Shown: positions 18,595-28,328, counted from the first letter of the stretch. The stretch is 64,000 nt of DNA from Paraburkholderia sp. IMGN_8 (GCF_038050405.1 NZ_CP150901.1:3162001-3226000); one strand, 5' to 3'. Numbers and translations are program-made. The notes: generated from the sequence alone by a model not told the origin.

Positions 18595-21348
18595 TCAATA
18601 TGAAAGCGTCACGGTCATGAACAGACCCTTCGACCGGTCGGCCTGGCCGCCGCCGACGTTGAAGCGGTACTGTGTCGACCAGTCCAGATAGGAACGGGGC
18701 GCGTCGTAATGGTCTTCCCGAAACCAGTAGCGGAAATTGACGCCGAGCCCCGCGCCCATCGACCACGATTTGCCGTTGCCCTGAAGCGCAATGGCGCCAT
18801 TGGTCACGCCCGGCACCTCCACGCGATCGTTCTCGTCGATGATGTCGCCCCCGACCACGACATACGGAAAGAGCACCAGCCTGTCGCTGACGGCATCGAT
18901 GCGATAACTGCGGCCGACCCGAACCTCATAGGCGGCGAACAGCTGGTCGCGCTTGTAGCGCCCTGACGTGCGCGCCGTGGTCTCGCCCGTCGTCTGGTCC
19001 GTCAGCCAGAACTGCGACGGCATGTCTTGCCACGAATAGCCGCCCTGCATATAGGCTTCCATCGTGAACCAGCTGGGCTGATCCACACGCAACATCGTTC
19101 CCTTGTAGTAGCCGTAGGTCACGTAGGTCAGCCAGCCGCCGTTGCCTGCCCGCGAGCTGAAATGCGCATTCATCGGAGCCGACAGCGCCGCCGCCGACGG
19201 ATTGGCGGGATTGCGCCCGCTCAGCCGGCATCGGAGCTCGGGCGACTCGGGCGTGAGCGTGCCGGAACGCGTTGCCGACCCGACCATGAACTGACGCTCG
19301 ATGCCGAACGTCAGCCCGAGCTCGGTCGACGGCGTGAAGCGCAGCCCGAGGGCGCCCGTAGCGGTCGGAATCCCTGCGAGCCCGTTATTGACGCTCTCGT
19401 CGATATTCACCGGCGCGCCCGTGCACGGATCGGACACGCTCTGGCCGGGCGTCGAACCGTTGCCGTTGGCGAGCGTATCCGACAGGCGGCCATAGACTTC
19501 GAACACGCGCGTCGTCGTGTTGAGGAAATTCGACGGACGCCAGAACACTTCCGCCGTGCCGAAGACCGCATCTCCCGGCACGGTAATGGGCGCGCCGCCC
19601 AGTCCCGCACCGGCCGGCCGCGAGCCGCGATACGCGACCGACGCGGTCGCCCCCCACTCGCGCGACAACCCGGCCACGGTGCTGCGTGTGTCGAAGCGCT
19701 GCTGCTGCGTCAGCGGTAGCGCGTCTGTGTCGTTCAGGTCGATCGCCTGTCTGAAGGTGCCCACGGCAGCGCGCTTGTCGCCGGCGCCGGCCTGCGCGTA
19801 TCCCTCGTCGAGAATGACCGTCGATGGCGCCTTCCCAGTGGCCCGGGCCGCCCTGAAATCCGCTACGGCCTCGTCCGGCTGACCGCGGCGTTGATTCAGA
19901 TAACCGCGTTGCATCAGCAGCGCGGCATCGTCGGGATGCGCAGCAAGCTCGGCGTTCAACCGCTCGGCAGCTTCCGCCTGCTGCGCCGGCGTCCCCGCCG
20001 ACAGCACCGTCGTCAGCAGCCGCTGCATCGCCGGATTCTTCGGGTCCTGCCCGACGGCCTTTCGCGCGCGCGCAATGGCTTCCTGATAGTCCTGACGGGC
20101 ATAGGCCGCATAGGCACTCGCCCCCGGCCCGCCAGCCTGCGCGGCATCGGACGGCAACAGTTCGCACGACGTGCCGTACGGCGTATCGCGGCAGTCCTGG
20201 ATCGGCGCCGGATAATTGGCAAGCGTCAGCGACTCCGGGGCACGACGGGCGTCCATCGCCTCGCGCCTGCGAGCGGTCACAGCCTGATCCCTGGCGTTGA
20301 GCGGCCGGATCAGCGTCAGTGCGCGCGCCGGATCGCCGGCCGCCAACGCCGCGTCGGCGGCAATCAGACGGAGATTCCGGCGTTGGGCGTCGTCAAGCCA
20401 GTCCTGCCCGAGCGCGGCGTCGAAATCCGCGTTCGCCAGCGCCGTCTTGAGCTGACGCTGACGCAGGTAGCCGCGCATGGCCAGGGCGACGGTGTTGCCA
20501 TCGTCCTGAAGCAAGGCATCGCTGGCGGCAGCCTCGGCCTCGGCAAGCCTACCGTCGAGCATCAGCGACGTGACGAGCAGCAGCCGATGGCTATCGACGT
20601 CGGGGGCGAGCCCGACAGCTTCGCGGGCGAACGGCACTGCGGCGGCAGGGTCGTTCACAATCAGCGCCTGATAGCCCTTCTGCGCCGGAATCACCGCCAT
20701 ACGGCGTCGCAGCGTCTGTCGACGGGCAACGAGGTCGGTCCGGTTCGGCGCGCCCAGCGCGAGCGCCGCATCGGCCGCGAGGACCGCGTCGTCGAGCTTG
20801 CCTTGCGCTTCGAGCGAATCGAGCCAGAGCAACGCCCACGCACCTTGAGACGGATCGATGCGAATCGCCGACTCGGCGTCGCGCGCGCTCGACGCGTAAT
20901 CCTTGCCGTTGTACTCGCCGTACGCCCGCGTCGCGATCGGAAATGCCTTGCGATAAGCCGCGCTCGCCGTGTTGCGCGCACCGGCCGGCACCGCGTTCAG
21001 ATTGGCCTTCGCCGCTTTCAGCTCAGGCGCATCCAGGCCCGCCTCGAGCGCAGCATCGACGGCGCGATTGGCATCGGCAACGCGCCCCGCCTTCTGCAAC
21101 GCGTAGATCAGCAGCAGACGCAAGCGCACGGAATCGGGACGCAGGCGGATCGCCGCATCGGCCTGCACGGCCGCCTGCTCATAGCGCCCGGCCTGGTAAC
21201 TGGCGTATGCACGATTGGCGTCACGCCACGCCGGCCCCTTGAGTTGTACTTCGACAGGCGCATCCGCCTGTAGCGTCTGCGCGGGCAGCGCGTCCCAGCA
21301 GCATGCCAGCACGGCCGCCAGTAAGAGACTACGGGTCCGGAGCTTCAT
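18595..21348 (-). CDS. nfrA: NfrA-like outer-membrane TPR protein (exopolysaccharide export, phage N4 adsorption protein A family)
   Basis: A 917-residue protein with a signal peptide (MKLRTRSLLLAAVLACCWDALPAQ), then about 500 residues of TPR-like repeats (ANRAYASYQAGRYEQAAVQAD, ALQKAGRVADANRAVDAAL, YAAYARQDYQEAIARARKA) and a C-terminal beta-rich domain of the NfrA_C type ending in an outer-membrane-like strand (FMTVTLSY). This is the architecture of E. coli NfrA, the outer-membrane part of the N4 glycan receptor system. The start overlaps the NfrB-like stop (ATGA). Expected to guide the nascent polysaccharide through the periplasm and out of the cell. Homology to NfrA is by architecture and neighbourhood; sequence identity to E. 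coli is probably low. Confidence 0.85.
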   Translation of the reverse strand: MKLRTRSLLLAAVLACCWDALPAQTLQADAPVEVQLKGPAWRDANRAYASYQAGRYEQAAVQADAAIRLRPDSVRLRLLLIYALQKAGRVADANRAVDAALEAGLDAPELKAAKANLNAVPAGARNTASAAYRKAFPIATRAYGEYNGKDYASSARDAESAIRIDPSQGAWALLWLDSLEAQGKLDDAVLAADAALALGAPNRTDLVARRQTLRRRMAVIPAQKGYQALIVNDPAAAVPFAREAVGLAPDVDSHRLLLVTSLMLDGRLAEAEAAASDALLQDDGNTVALAMRGYLRQRQLKTALANADFDAALGQDWLDDAQRRNLRLIAADAALAAGDPARALTLIRPLNARDQAVTARRREAMDARRAPESLTLANYPAPIQDCRDTPYGTSCELLPSDAAQAGGPGASAYAAYARQDYQEAIARARKAVGQDPKNPAMQRLLTTVLSAGTPAQQAEAAERLNAELAAHPDDAALLMQRGYLNQRRGQPDEAVADFRAARATGKAPSTVILDEGYAQAGAGDKRAAVGTFRQAIDLNDTDALPLTQQQRFDTRSTVAGLSREWGATASVAYRGSRPAGAGLGGAPITVPGDAVFGTAEVFWRPSNFLNTTTRVFEVYGRLSDTLANGNGSTPGQSVSDPCTGAPVNIDESVNNGLAGIPTATGALGLRFTPSTELGLTFGIERQFMVGSATRSGTLTPESPELRCRLSGRNPANPSAAALSAPMNAHFSSRAGNGGWLTYVTYGYYKGTMLRVDQPSWFTMEAYMQGGYSWQDMPSQFWLTDQTTGETTARTSGRYKRDQLFAAYEVRVGRSYRIDAVSDRLVLFPYVVVGGDIIDENDRVEVPGVTNGAIALQGNGKSWSMGAGLGVNFRYWFREDHYDAPRSYLDWSTQYRFNVGGGQADRSKGLFMTVTLSY

Positions 21349-23051
21349 GAACGGGTCGCCTCGCCGCTCAGGACAGAGGCCATGCCACCCGTTGCGGTCT
21401 GTTGAAACGAGATCGCCTCATGCAGCGTCGCTTCGTCGAGCCAACCCAGTTGCACGAGAATCTCTCCCAACGGGCGACGATCGCGCGCCTGCATCTCGAG
21501 GGCGTAAGCGAGTTTGGTGTCGTCGATTGCCTGCCAGGAAAGCAGCAGATCGCCAAGGCGCTGACGCTGTTGCGTCAGTTGATCCATCGACGGAAAGTCG
21601 TGCATCGTCTTGTCCCACGCCAGCCGCTTGCCGGTGATCAGATGGCCGAGGTACAGGCGCCACGCACGCGCGGCGGCCATCGCGTTGATGAAATTGCCGA
21701 TCACCATCCGCGGGACTGCCAGCAGCGCATGTTCCCATCCATAGATCTGATAGACGAACCAGCTACGCTGCAGCACCCGCAGCGCGAGCGCACATGCGTT
21801 GAAAGTCGTGAGCACCGCAATCCAGCTTTGAGGAGAAAAGGCCGATGGATAGTGGAGCGTCCACCAGCCCATGCGGTCGGCGAGCAGCAGAAGCATGAAA
21901 TTCAGCACAAGGGCGTAAGCGAGGATTGCCACGAACGACGTGACGAGCCCCTTGCGGTCACGGAACAGCAGATACCGGGTCGCGAGAGAACCGCCCCAAC
22001 CGACCTGCGCCCATCCCTGCAAGCCGATGCCGAGCGTCCATCGGGCTTTCTGGCGATAGGCCGTCCTGAACGTGTCGGGAAAATACTCGCGAATGCCGAG
22101 GGGCATCGAGATCGTCGAGACTTTCTCTTTTCCGAAGCCGAACAGCCGCTTGCGCCTGGTCACGTATTCCACCGGAAACTTGCCGAAGATCTGCTTCATG
22201 CCGCGTCGCGCGAGACGTGCGCCGATGTCGTAGTCTTCGGTCAACGTATCGGTGTTGAATGGCTGATTGTTCGTTTCGGCTGCGAGCTCTTCGAGCGCCC
22301 TGCGTGAAAAGCACGTCCCCACGCCCGCCGACGGCACCATTTTCGACAGACTCTCGCGCACCACGAGATCCTTTGTGTGCCATTCGGCGAACTCGTCCAT
22401 GTACGTGCCGGCGATAAGCTCGTGCCACTCGCGCTCGAGCGACGTCACGGGAAGCTGGATGAAGTCGATGCGCGGCAGCAGGTAGTTGTAGTACTTGAGC
22501 TCGAGCGGGTGAAGCACGTCCTCGCTATCGTGCAGGACGACGCCCGCGAACGGTACCGGCTGCATGGTGTTCTGCCTGAAGATCGCCTGGACGATCCAGT
22601 TCAGGCAATCCGCCTTGCACGTCGGACCATCGTGCGGCACCTCCACGCGCACGAGCTGGCGATAGCGTCGGCGCATGCGCTCGACTTCCGTGCGCGTTCG
22701 ATCGTCATTCCGGTAGGTGCCGACGAAGATCATGTAGTTCTTGTATTCCAGCGTGCTCACCATGTTTTCGAGCATCGGCGCGATCACGTCGTACTCGAGC
22801 CACGCCGGCACCATGATCGCGAGCGGCTGTTCTTCGACCGCCCGCAACTGCGACGCCTGGAGCGGCGCGTAGCGCCGCCGTACCGTGAGAGACCGGGCGA
22901 TTTCGCGGACCCAATACCAGCCGTCGACGAACAGATCGTCGATGCTCGACACGAAGATCACGACGCTCACCACTGCGCTCAGCACTTCCAGCGCACGGTA
23001 ATAGTCGGCCGCCAAATACGGCAGATAGAGCGGGGAGAACATCGCAGTCAT
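21345..23051 (-). CDS. nfrB: NfrB-like inner-membrane glycosyltransferase with C-terminal c-di-GMP-binding MshEN domain
   Basis: The 568-residue protein has N-terminal membrane helices (about 20-38), a processive family-2 glycosyltransferase domain with DSED (175-178), TEDYD (271-275) and QKARW (334-338), then membrane helices at about 365-390 and 408-460. The last 75 residues hold two MshEN half motifs, RLGDLLLSWQAIDDTKLAYALEMQ-type and PLGEILVQLGWLDEATLHEA (about 498-551), a known c-di-GMP-binding fold. This is the NfrB arrangement. E. coli NfrB makes a ManNAc-containing glycan in response to c-di-GMP. The neighbouring wecB would supply UDP-ManNAc and the GGDEF gene the second messenger. 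It overlaps the nfrA-like start by 4 bp. The second G of the first MshEN motif is replaced (LSWQAI), so binding should be tested. Confidence 0.9.
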   Translation of the reverse strand: MTAMFSPLYLPYLAADYYRALEVLSAVVSVVIFVSSIDDLFVDGWYWVREIARSLTVRRRYAPLQASQLRAVEEQPLAIMVPAWLEYDVIAPMLENMVSTLEYKNYMIFVGTYRNDDRTRTEVERMRRRYRQLVRVEVPHDGPTCKADCLNWIVQAIFRQNTMQPVPFAGVVLHDSEDVLHPLELKYYNYLLPRIDFIQLPVTSLEREWHELIAGTYMDEFAEWHTKDLVVRESLSKMVPSAGVGTCFSRRALEELAAETNNQPFNTDTLTEDYDIGARLARRGMKQIFGKFPVEYVTRRKRLFGFGKEKVSTISMPLGIREYFPDTFRTAYRQKARWTLGIGLQGWAQVGWGGSLATRYLLFRDRKGLVTSFVAILAYALVLNFMLLLLADRMGWWTLHYPSAFSPQSWIAVLTTFNACALALRVLQRSWFVYQIYGWEHALLAVPRMVIGNFINAMAAARAWRLYLGHLITGKRLAWDKTMHDFPSMDQLTQQRQRLGDLLLSWQAIDDTKLAYALEMQARDRRPLGEILVQLGWLDEATLHEAISFQQTATGGMASVLSGEATRS

Positions 23052-23059
23052 GTCCGGTG

Positions 23060-25285
23060 TCAGTTACCCGAGCGCTTCTTGCGACGCGCGAGCGCAGCAA
23101 GCACGACGATCACGACGAACAGCAGCACTGCGATGCCGATGAGCGGCGCGCCCCACGACACAATGCGCCGCCATTCGTGAGAGACACCGCCGTCGGCGTC
23201 CGGCGCAACGACGTCTTCCTCGCGGCCGTTGTCGAACCATGCAACCGGGCCAGCCGATCCGATGACCGCGAGATTTCCGCGGTTGAGCAGGAACGGTGCC
23301 CCGGTGTCCCGCGCCGGCTCGCCGATCGCATGCCACAGCACACCGTCCTGGCCGCCGCCGCGCACGACTTCGGCCGTCGACACATGCTGCAACCCCGTTA
23401 CATCGAGAAGCAGCGCATCCTTCCCACCGATCTGCAAGCGATTACGATCGGTCACGACGGCAGATGGCTTCACGCCGTCGACAGCCACCTCCATCGCCAC
23501 GAACGGTTTAGACGGCGTGATTGCCTTGTCGCGAGCCGCCCATGTCAATTCGGCGCGCGACGGCGACAAGCCGCTCGCGGCAGCGATGCCGATGACGCGC
23601 TTGATGTTTTCGGGCGCTGCCGACAGGTACCGATCCGGCACGATCAACTGCGGATTGCCCGCCAATAGCGGCAGCAGACCGACGAACGTGCCGTCGGGTT
23701 CCGCGTCGCCCGGCTTGATGTAGCTTGCGGCCGGCAAGATGTCGACGGGATAGGCCTGGGGAATCTCGTTACAGTCGGCGGAGTACGGTTGACGCTGTAC
23801 CGAGACACGCAGCGTGTTGCTGACACCCAGCACATAGCCCGGCACGCGCGCCCTGAGCTGCTCCGGACGCCCGTTTGCGTCCAGTTGCTTCGCCGTCAGC
23901 AGCACGCCGTTCCAGAACACCGCCGCGACGGGGCGCGACGCGGCAGGGCCTGGTGCCGCGGCGACGTACAGCGTCAATTCGCTCGGCATACGGCCGTTCG
24001 ACGACACGGCATCGAGCGGAAAGCCAACGGTCCAATCACCTTTCGCCATCACGTCGAAGCTATCCGCAGCGCCACCCAGACTGGACAGGCGCACGACCTG
24101 CTTGTCGCCGATGTCGGGCGCGCTTGCGGCAGGCACCGTAACCGCGCTGCTCGTCAGCAAGCGATGCATCGATGCGTCGAACAGGGCTGCGGCCTGGGCG
24201 CCCGCATCCGCGGACACCGCGATGACGGACTGCCGCCCCATCAGGAACAGACGAATCTGCTTGCTGCCGAGCACGGCATCGGCCAGCGGCGCATGCTGCG
24301 CGCGCCATGCGCCGAACGCCGCGCTCGCATCGGTATCGCCCGCGAACTGGGCTTGCAATGCATCGAACGCGGCCGCAAGACGCGCACGCATCGCGTTGTC
24401 GACCACCATCACGTCGCCGCTCGCGCCCGGCGCGCCCAGCGCCAGCAGCGCCCCGAGTTCCGCGGCGTTGGCGATCCTGTGCGTCTCGACGTTGTCTCGT
24501 ATTGCGCCGAAGGCCGGCACGCCGGACAGTACTGCCGGCACATCGAGGCCACGCGTGTCGACAACATCGCCGACCGAGGGCAATGCGCGCACCGAAACGC
24601 GTTTGCCACTACGCTCGAGCGCCACGCCGATCCGCCACGCGCTATCGAACGCATCCTGGCCCAGCGTATTGCCCGCGACGAGCAGCGTCGGCGCTCCCGG
24701 AAGGGTGCTCCATGCGTCGTCGAGACTCGCGATCGATTTCTGATCGAGCCGATAGGTCAGACGCGTTTGCGGGGAAACCGTCACGGAATTCGCCTTCGAA
24801 CGGTCGTCTTCGCAGCGGCGACCCGCATTGCGCGCTTGCGAATGCCAGTTCACGCCGAGGCGCACAAAGCCCGTTTCGCGCGGATGAGCCGATACGGCAA
24901 TGGCGCGCTGCACCGGCCCGTCGCCGTCCGGCACCATTTGAGATGCCATCGGCTGGCCGTCGACGGAAAGCACGACCGAGGCCGAGCCCGGTTCGCTCTT
25001 GACGTAACGACCGTCGAAAGCAATCGACGCGCCGTCAAGGGGCAACCCCTTGGGAACCGGCAAATAGAAATCCTGGCTCGAGTCGCCGGTCAGCACAACG
25101 GGAGCGGCCAACCCGAGATCGGCGAGCGCAATGTTGCGCGTGAGGTTCACGCCGGCGCCGAGCTGCCGGATTCCGTCGCCGAGCGGGCTTGCATAGCCGA
25201 TATGGGGTTGAAGAACACAAGCGCTTGCAAGCGCGCTCAGACTCGCGGCAAACCGCGGGGCGAATTTCCTGAAGAGCAACAGCAT
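23060..25285 (-). CDS. BcsB-like periplasmic partner of the glycosyltransferase
   Basis: I start at ATG 25285 (MLLLFRKFAPRFAAS, signal peptide ending near GYASP), giving 741 residues; upstream in-frame codons overlap the wecB stop. The protein is almost wholly periplasmic, with beta-rich domains like the carbohydrate-binding modules of BcsB (FYLPVPKGLPLDGASIAFDG, LRVSVQRQPYSADCNE), and a single C-terminal membrane helix (APLIGIAVLLFVVIVVLAAL) followed by ARRKKRSGN, the topology of BcsB. BcsB completes the cellulose synthase with BcsA. Here it would support the NfrB-like synthase encoded 9 bp downstream. As far as I recall the E. coli nfr locus lacks such a partner, so this is an expanded version. 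Despite its common annotation, BcsB does not bind c-di-GMP. Confidence 0.8.
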   Translation of the reverse strand: MLLLFRKFAPRFAASLSALASACVLQPHIGYASPLGDGIRQLGAGVNLTRNIALADLGLAAPVVLTGDSSQDFYLPVPKGLPLDGASIAFDGRYVKSEPGSASVVLSVDGQPMASQMVPDGDGPVQRAIAVSAHPRETGFVRLGVNWHSQARNAGRRCEDDRSKANSVTVSPQTRLTYRLDQKSIASLDDAWSTLPGAPTLLVAGNTLGQDAFDSAWRIGVALERSGKRVSVRALPSVGDVVDTRGLDVPAVLSGVPAFGAIRDNVETHRIANAAELGALLALGAPGASGDVMVVDNAMRARLAAAFDALQAQFAGDTDASAAFGAWRAQHAPLADAVLGSKQIRLFLMGRQSVIAVSADAGAQAAALFDASMHRLLTSSAVTVPAASAPDIGDKQVVRLSSLGGAADSFDVMAKGDWTVGFPLDAVSSNGRMPSELTLYVAAAPGPAASRPVAAVFWNGVLLTAKQLDANGRPEQLRARVPGYVLGVSNTLRVSVQRQPYSADCNEIPQAYPVDILPAASYIKPGDAEPDGTFVGLLPLLAGNPQLIVPDRYLSAAPENIKRVIGIAAASGLSPSRAELTWAARDKAITPSKPFVAMEVAVDGVKPSAVVTDRNRLQIGGKDALLLDVTGLQHVSTAEVVRGGGQDGVLWHAIGEPARDTGAPFLLNRGNLAVIGSAGPVAWFDNGREEDVVAPDADGGVSHEWRRIVSWGAPLIGIAVLLFVVIVVLAALARRKKRSGN

Positions 25286-25323
25286 AGGGATGCCTGCAGA
25301 TGAATTTTGACGATGGTGGAGAG

Positions 25324-26490
25324 TTAATTGAGCTGATCGAACATTGCCGAGGACGCGTCGAATTCCTCGATGGGACGACCGCACAGCGCATCGACGATGC
25401 GGGCTGCGGCGCGGCCATCGCCATACGGATTGACCCGTCGCGCGAACGACGCGTGGTATCCGGCATCATCGAGAAGACGCGTGACGCCCTCCACGATGCG
25501 ATCGCGGCTCGTTCCCACAAGGGAAACCGTGCCGGCCGCCACCGCTTCCGGACGTTCCGTGACGTCGCGCATCACCAGGACCGGCTTGCCGAGAAAAGGC
25601 GCCTCCTCCTGCACACCGCCGGAATCGGTCAGAATCAGATGCGCTTGCTGCATGAACCACACGAAATCGGCATAGCCGAGCGGCTCGATGAGATGAACAT
25701 TGGATACATCCTCAAGCTGCGTCATCACCACGTCACGCACTGCAGGATTGAGGTGGACCGGATAGACGATTTGCACATCGTCCCGACGCGCCAGATCAAG
25801 GAGCGCCGCACAGATATTGAGAAAACCCTCGCCGAAACTCTCGCGCCGGTGACCCGTGACGAGAATCAGGCGTCGCTGCGGGTCGACCCACCGATAGCGC
25901 GACGCAATCGACCGCTCGAACACCGATCCCGCACGCAGCTTCTTGCATAGGGTCGCGAGTGCGTCGATGACGGTATTGCCCGTCACTGCAATACGGCCCG
26001 ACAGGTTTTCGCGTAAGAGATTGCCCTTTGAAACCTCTGTCGGCGCAAACATCCAGTCCGAGACGGCGTCGACGACGCGGCGATTCATCTCCTCGGGAAA
26101 CGGCATCGCAAGATTGCCGGTGCGCAAGCCGGCCTCGACATGCCCGACCGGTATGCGTCGATGAAATGCCGCGAGCGCACAAGCGGACGCGGTACTCGTA
26201 TCCCCGTGCACCAGCACGTAGTCCGGCGCTTCCATATCGAGAACGGCATCGACGCGCGTGATCGCCCGAGAGTAGAAACGGTTGAGCGTCTGATTCGCGA
26301 CCATCACGTCAAGGTCGTGCTTTGCCGTCAAACCGAATAGCTCCGTGACCTGGTCGAGCATCTGACGATGCTGACCTGTCACGCATACGATGTTCTCGAT
26401 CGATGGTTCGGCGTTGAGCGCCGCCACGAGCGGGGCCATCTTGATGGCCTCCGGACGGGTGCCGAATATGGTCATAACTTTGAGCGACAT
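25324..26490 (-). CDS. wecB: UDP-N-acetylglucosamine 2-epimerase (non-hydrolysing)
   Basis: The 388-residue cytoplasmic enzyme interconverts UDP-GlcNAc and UDP-ManNAc. Clear family motifs: FGTRPEAIKMAPL (9-21), VTGQHRQMLD, VHGDTSTA, HVEAGLRTGN, PFPEEMNRR, VTGHRRESFGEG, DSGGVQEEAP and RDVTERPEA, all with expected catalytic residues. Full length and intact. It is 38 bp upstream of the BcsB-like gene. E. coli nfrC, needed for phage N4 adsorption, is wecB, so its place in an nfr-like operon indicates that the polymer contains ManNAc. No wecC (UDP-ManNAc dehydrogenase) is nearby, which argues against ManNAcA. Confidence 0.95.
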   Translation of the reverse strand: MSLKVMTIFGTRPEAIKMAPLVAALNAEPSIENIVCVTGQHRQMLDQVTELFGLTAKHDLDVMVANQTLNRFYSRAITRVDAVLDMEAPDYVLVHGDTSTASACALAAFHRRIPVGHVEAGLRTGNLAMPFPEEMNRRVVDAVSDWMFAPTEVSKGNLLRENLSGRIAVTGNTVIDALATLCKKLRAGSVFERSIASRYRWVDPQRRLILVTGHRRESFGEGFLNICAALLDLARRDDVQIVYPVHLNPAVRDVVMTQLEDVSNVHLIEPLGYADFVWFMQQAHLILTDSGGVQEEAPFLGKPVLVMRDVTERPEAVAAGTVSLVGTSRDRIVEGVTRLLDDAGYHASFARRVNPYGDGRAAARIVDALCGRPIEEFDASSAMFDQLN

Positions 26491-26600
26491 TCCCCTAACC
26501 CCTGAAATTTCATAGATTCTTGTTTTCAGCTATCGATAAGCATGCCGAATCAATTGATCAGCGCTTTTTCCGCAAGACCGCTCAGCCTGCCTACACGCGC

Positions 26601-27275
26601 TTAAAGTGTCGCAATCATGGCCCGGTCACGACCGCTTCGCTTGGCCTGATACAGCATGCGGTCGGCTTCGAGATACAGCCTTTGTGGCGTTGGCGTGGTC
26701 AGGCCAAGTCCGTCATGCCAGATCATGCCAACACTGATCGCCAGGAATCCGCTGTGCACGTGCGGGCCGGGTAACGCCAGACTCCGCACCTTATCCTGTA
26801 CTCGCTCGACGATATCAAGCGCCACTGTCGCCGACTCTACGCACAGCACCATGCAGAATTCATCGCCCCCCAATCTGTACAGAAGATCCTGATTGTGGCG
26901 AAGCTGATTCATCGTTACATGCGCAATCAAACGCAACGCATCGTCGCCAGCAGCGTGCCCGTAGGTATCGTTGTATGCCTTGAAGTTGTCCACATCAAAC
27001 AGACAGAAAGCGAACGACCGCTTGCACATTCGACGCTCTGGGATCCGCCGGGCCGCATCATCGAAATAACGACGGTTATATGCGCCCGTCAGGTCATCGG
27101 TGATCACCAACCGCTCAAGCCTCGCGTTTTCCGCTTCCAGTTGCCGGATGCGACTCACCAGGCGCACCCGTTCCCGACACGTGAAATTGCGGAACCCCAG
27201 ACGGTTCTTACGGCAAACGCGCACCGCCCTCGCGACTTCGTGCGCTCCGAGCGCACCAAAATGGTTAATTTTCAT
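26601..27275 (-). CDS. GGDEF diguanylate cyclase
   Basis: A 224-residue soluble protein: a short N-terminal segment with a coiled coil (about 35-57, VSRIRQLEAENARLERL), then a GGDEF domain starting TDDLTGAYNRRYF (59-71) with the active-site motif LGGDEF (135-140) intact and D94/N97 in FDVDNFKAYND. It should make c-di-GMP. The inhibitory I-site RxxD, normally five residues before GGDEF, reads HNQD (127-130), so feedback inhibition is probably weak or absent. It lies 110 bp upstream of wecB on the same strand, the first gene of the exopolysaccharide operon or a closely linked one, and would feed the MshEN domain of the NfrB-like synthase. There is no obvious sensory domain, so control may be transcriptional. 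Confidence 0.92.
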   Translation of the reverse strand: MKINHFGALGAHEVARAVRVCRKNRLGFRNFTCRERVRLVSRIRQLEAENARLERLVITDDLTGAYNRRYFDDAARRIPERRMCKRSFAFCLFDVDNFKAYNDTYGHAAGDDALRLIAHVTMNQLRHNQDLLYRLGGDEFCMVLCVESATVALDIVERVQDKVRSLALPGPHVHSGFLAISVGMIWHDGLGLTTPTPQRLYLEADRMLYQAKRSGRDRAMIATL

Positions 27276-27456
27276 ACTCAGATAATTCCCATTTCACGCC
27301 CGGTCTGGACGCGTTGCATCATCCCCGACTTCGATGCCGTTTTAAGCGAAACGACTTCAACTCAACTTGGGAGCCAATTATGGGATATGCAGCCGTTAAA
27401 TTAAAAAAATTTTCTTTAAAGATTGTCAATTTTTATCAAGGCCTTTTATTACAAAT

Positions 27457-27915
27457 TTATAGCGACAGCGAACTTCGTTTAGTCACGCCAATGTAAACAA
27501 CGTCGTCGCCATCGAATAGCGCCATTCCGGTCATTTCGTACCGGAACAATAAAAAAGCAAACGTTTTACAAGAAGGGATGAGCTGAATTGGTACGTTAAA
27601 GTACCTCAGTGTCGCGTAAGCGGCGAACATGGCACCCGGCCTTTGGTGGACGGGAATTGCATTGCCTTTGAACGCTTCTTGCTGCCTCCACGCCCGGCGG
27701 ATAGGCATCCAGAAGGGCACGACGCTCAGACTACGGTCATCACCCGTCGCCGCATCATGCGGTAGCGTACCTTCGCCGTAGTCAACCTGGACGCATTCGA
27801 TAGCACGCTGGCGGTCTTCGGACAAGGAAATTTTTAATAACGATATCCAGAGGAGTTTGATCTCCCTCCAAGGAATCCGGCATCGTGCATGCATCGACTT
27901 TTTATCGTCGAACAA
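27457..27915 (-). CDS. Hypothetical protein, uncertain
   Basis: A 152-codon open frame with a TTG start (27915); an internal ATG at residue 8 would also serve. The central part (ECVQVDYGEGTLPHD, FWMPIRRAWRQQEAF, YATLRYFNVPIQL) has a composition like a real soluble protein, but there is no good ribosome site and I recognise no family. It lies in an AT-rich stretch upstream of the cyclase gene, which hints at acquired DNA. It could be a shadow of non-coding sequence. Confidence 0.3.
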   Translation of the reverse strand: MFDDKKSMHARCRIPWREIKLLWISLLKISLSEDRQRAIECVQVDYGEGTLPHDAATGDDRSLSVVPFWMPIRRAWRQQEAFKGNAIPVHQRPGAMFAAYATLRYFNVPIQLIPSCKTFAFLLFRYEMTGMALFDGDDVVYIGVTKRSSLSL

Positions 27916-28328
27916 TGACGCATCGCGTGCACGACGCAGACAACCTCGGGTGATGCGCCAGTTTTCACTACCACCAAAATGCGATCAGACCATAGAAACA
28001 CTGCCTGGAAGAGAAACTCGCCAAAAAATAACCAGCCCATAAAAGCAATTAAGATTTTGGCAGAATCAACCGAATCACATGTTTGCTCAAGCGCCCAATT
28101 TGTTTGCCAAATGGGATTTTTGATCAGCTTGAAACTTCATCTCGTCAAACTGCACTCCGCCGACGTCGGCATCCCTGCCCGCCGATTCAGTGTTTAGACC
28201 GCATGTTGGCACGCCAGCTTCGCCGAACGCGTCGGAGGCACCGGGCCTCCGACGGTTGCCCCCGGCGACAAGACGTATTGCAGCTTTGCTGCCAAACTTT
28301 GAGCACGGCCATCTCGTGCGTGAGCTGA
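27916..28328. other. AT-rich intergenic stretch
   Basis: Between the uncertain hypothetical and the end of the siderophore receptor gene. I see no gene, and no clear terminator for the receptor gene, which ends at 28329 on the minus strand. Confidence 0.4.
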
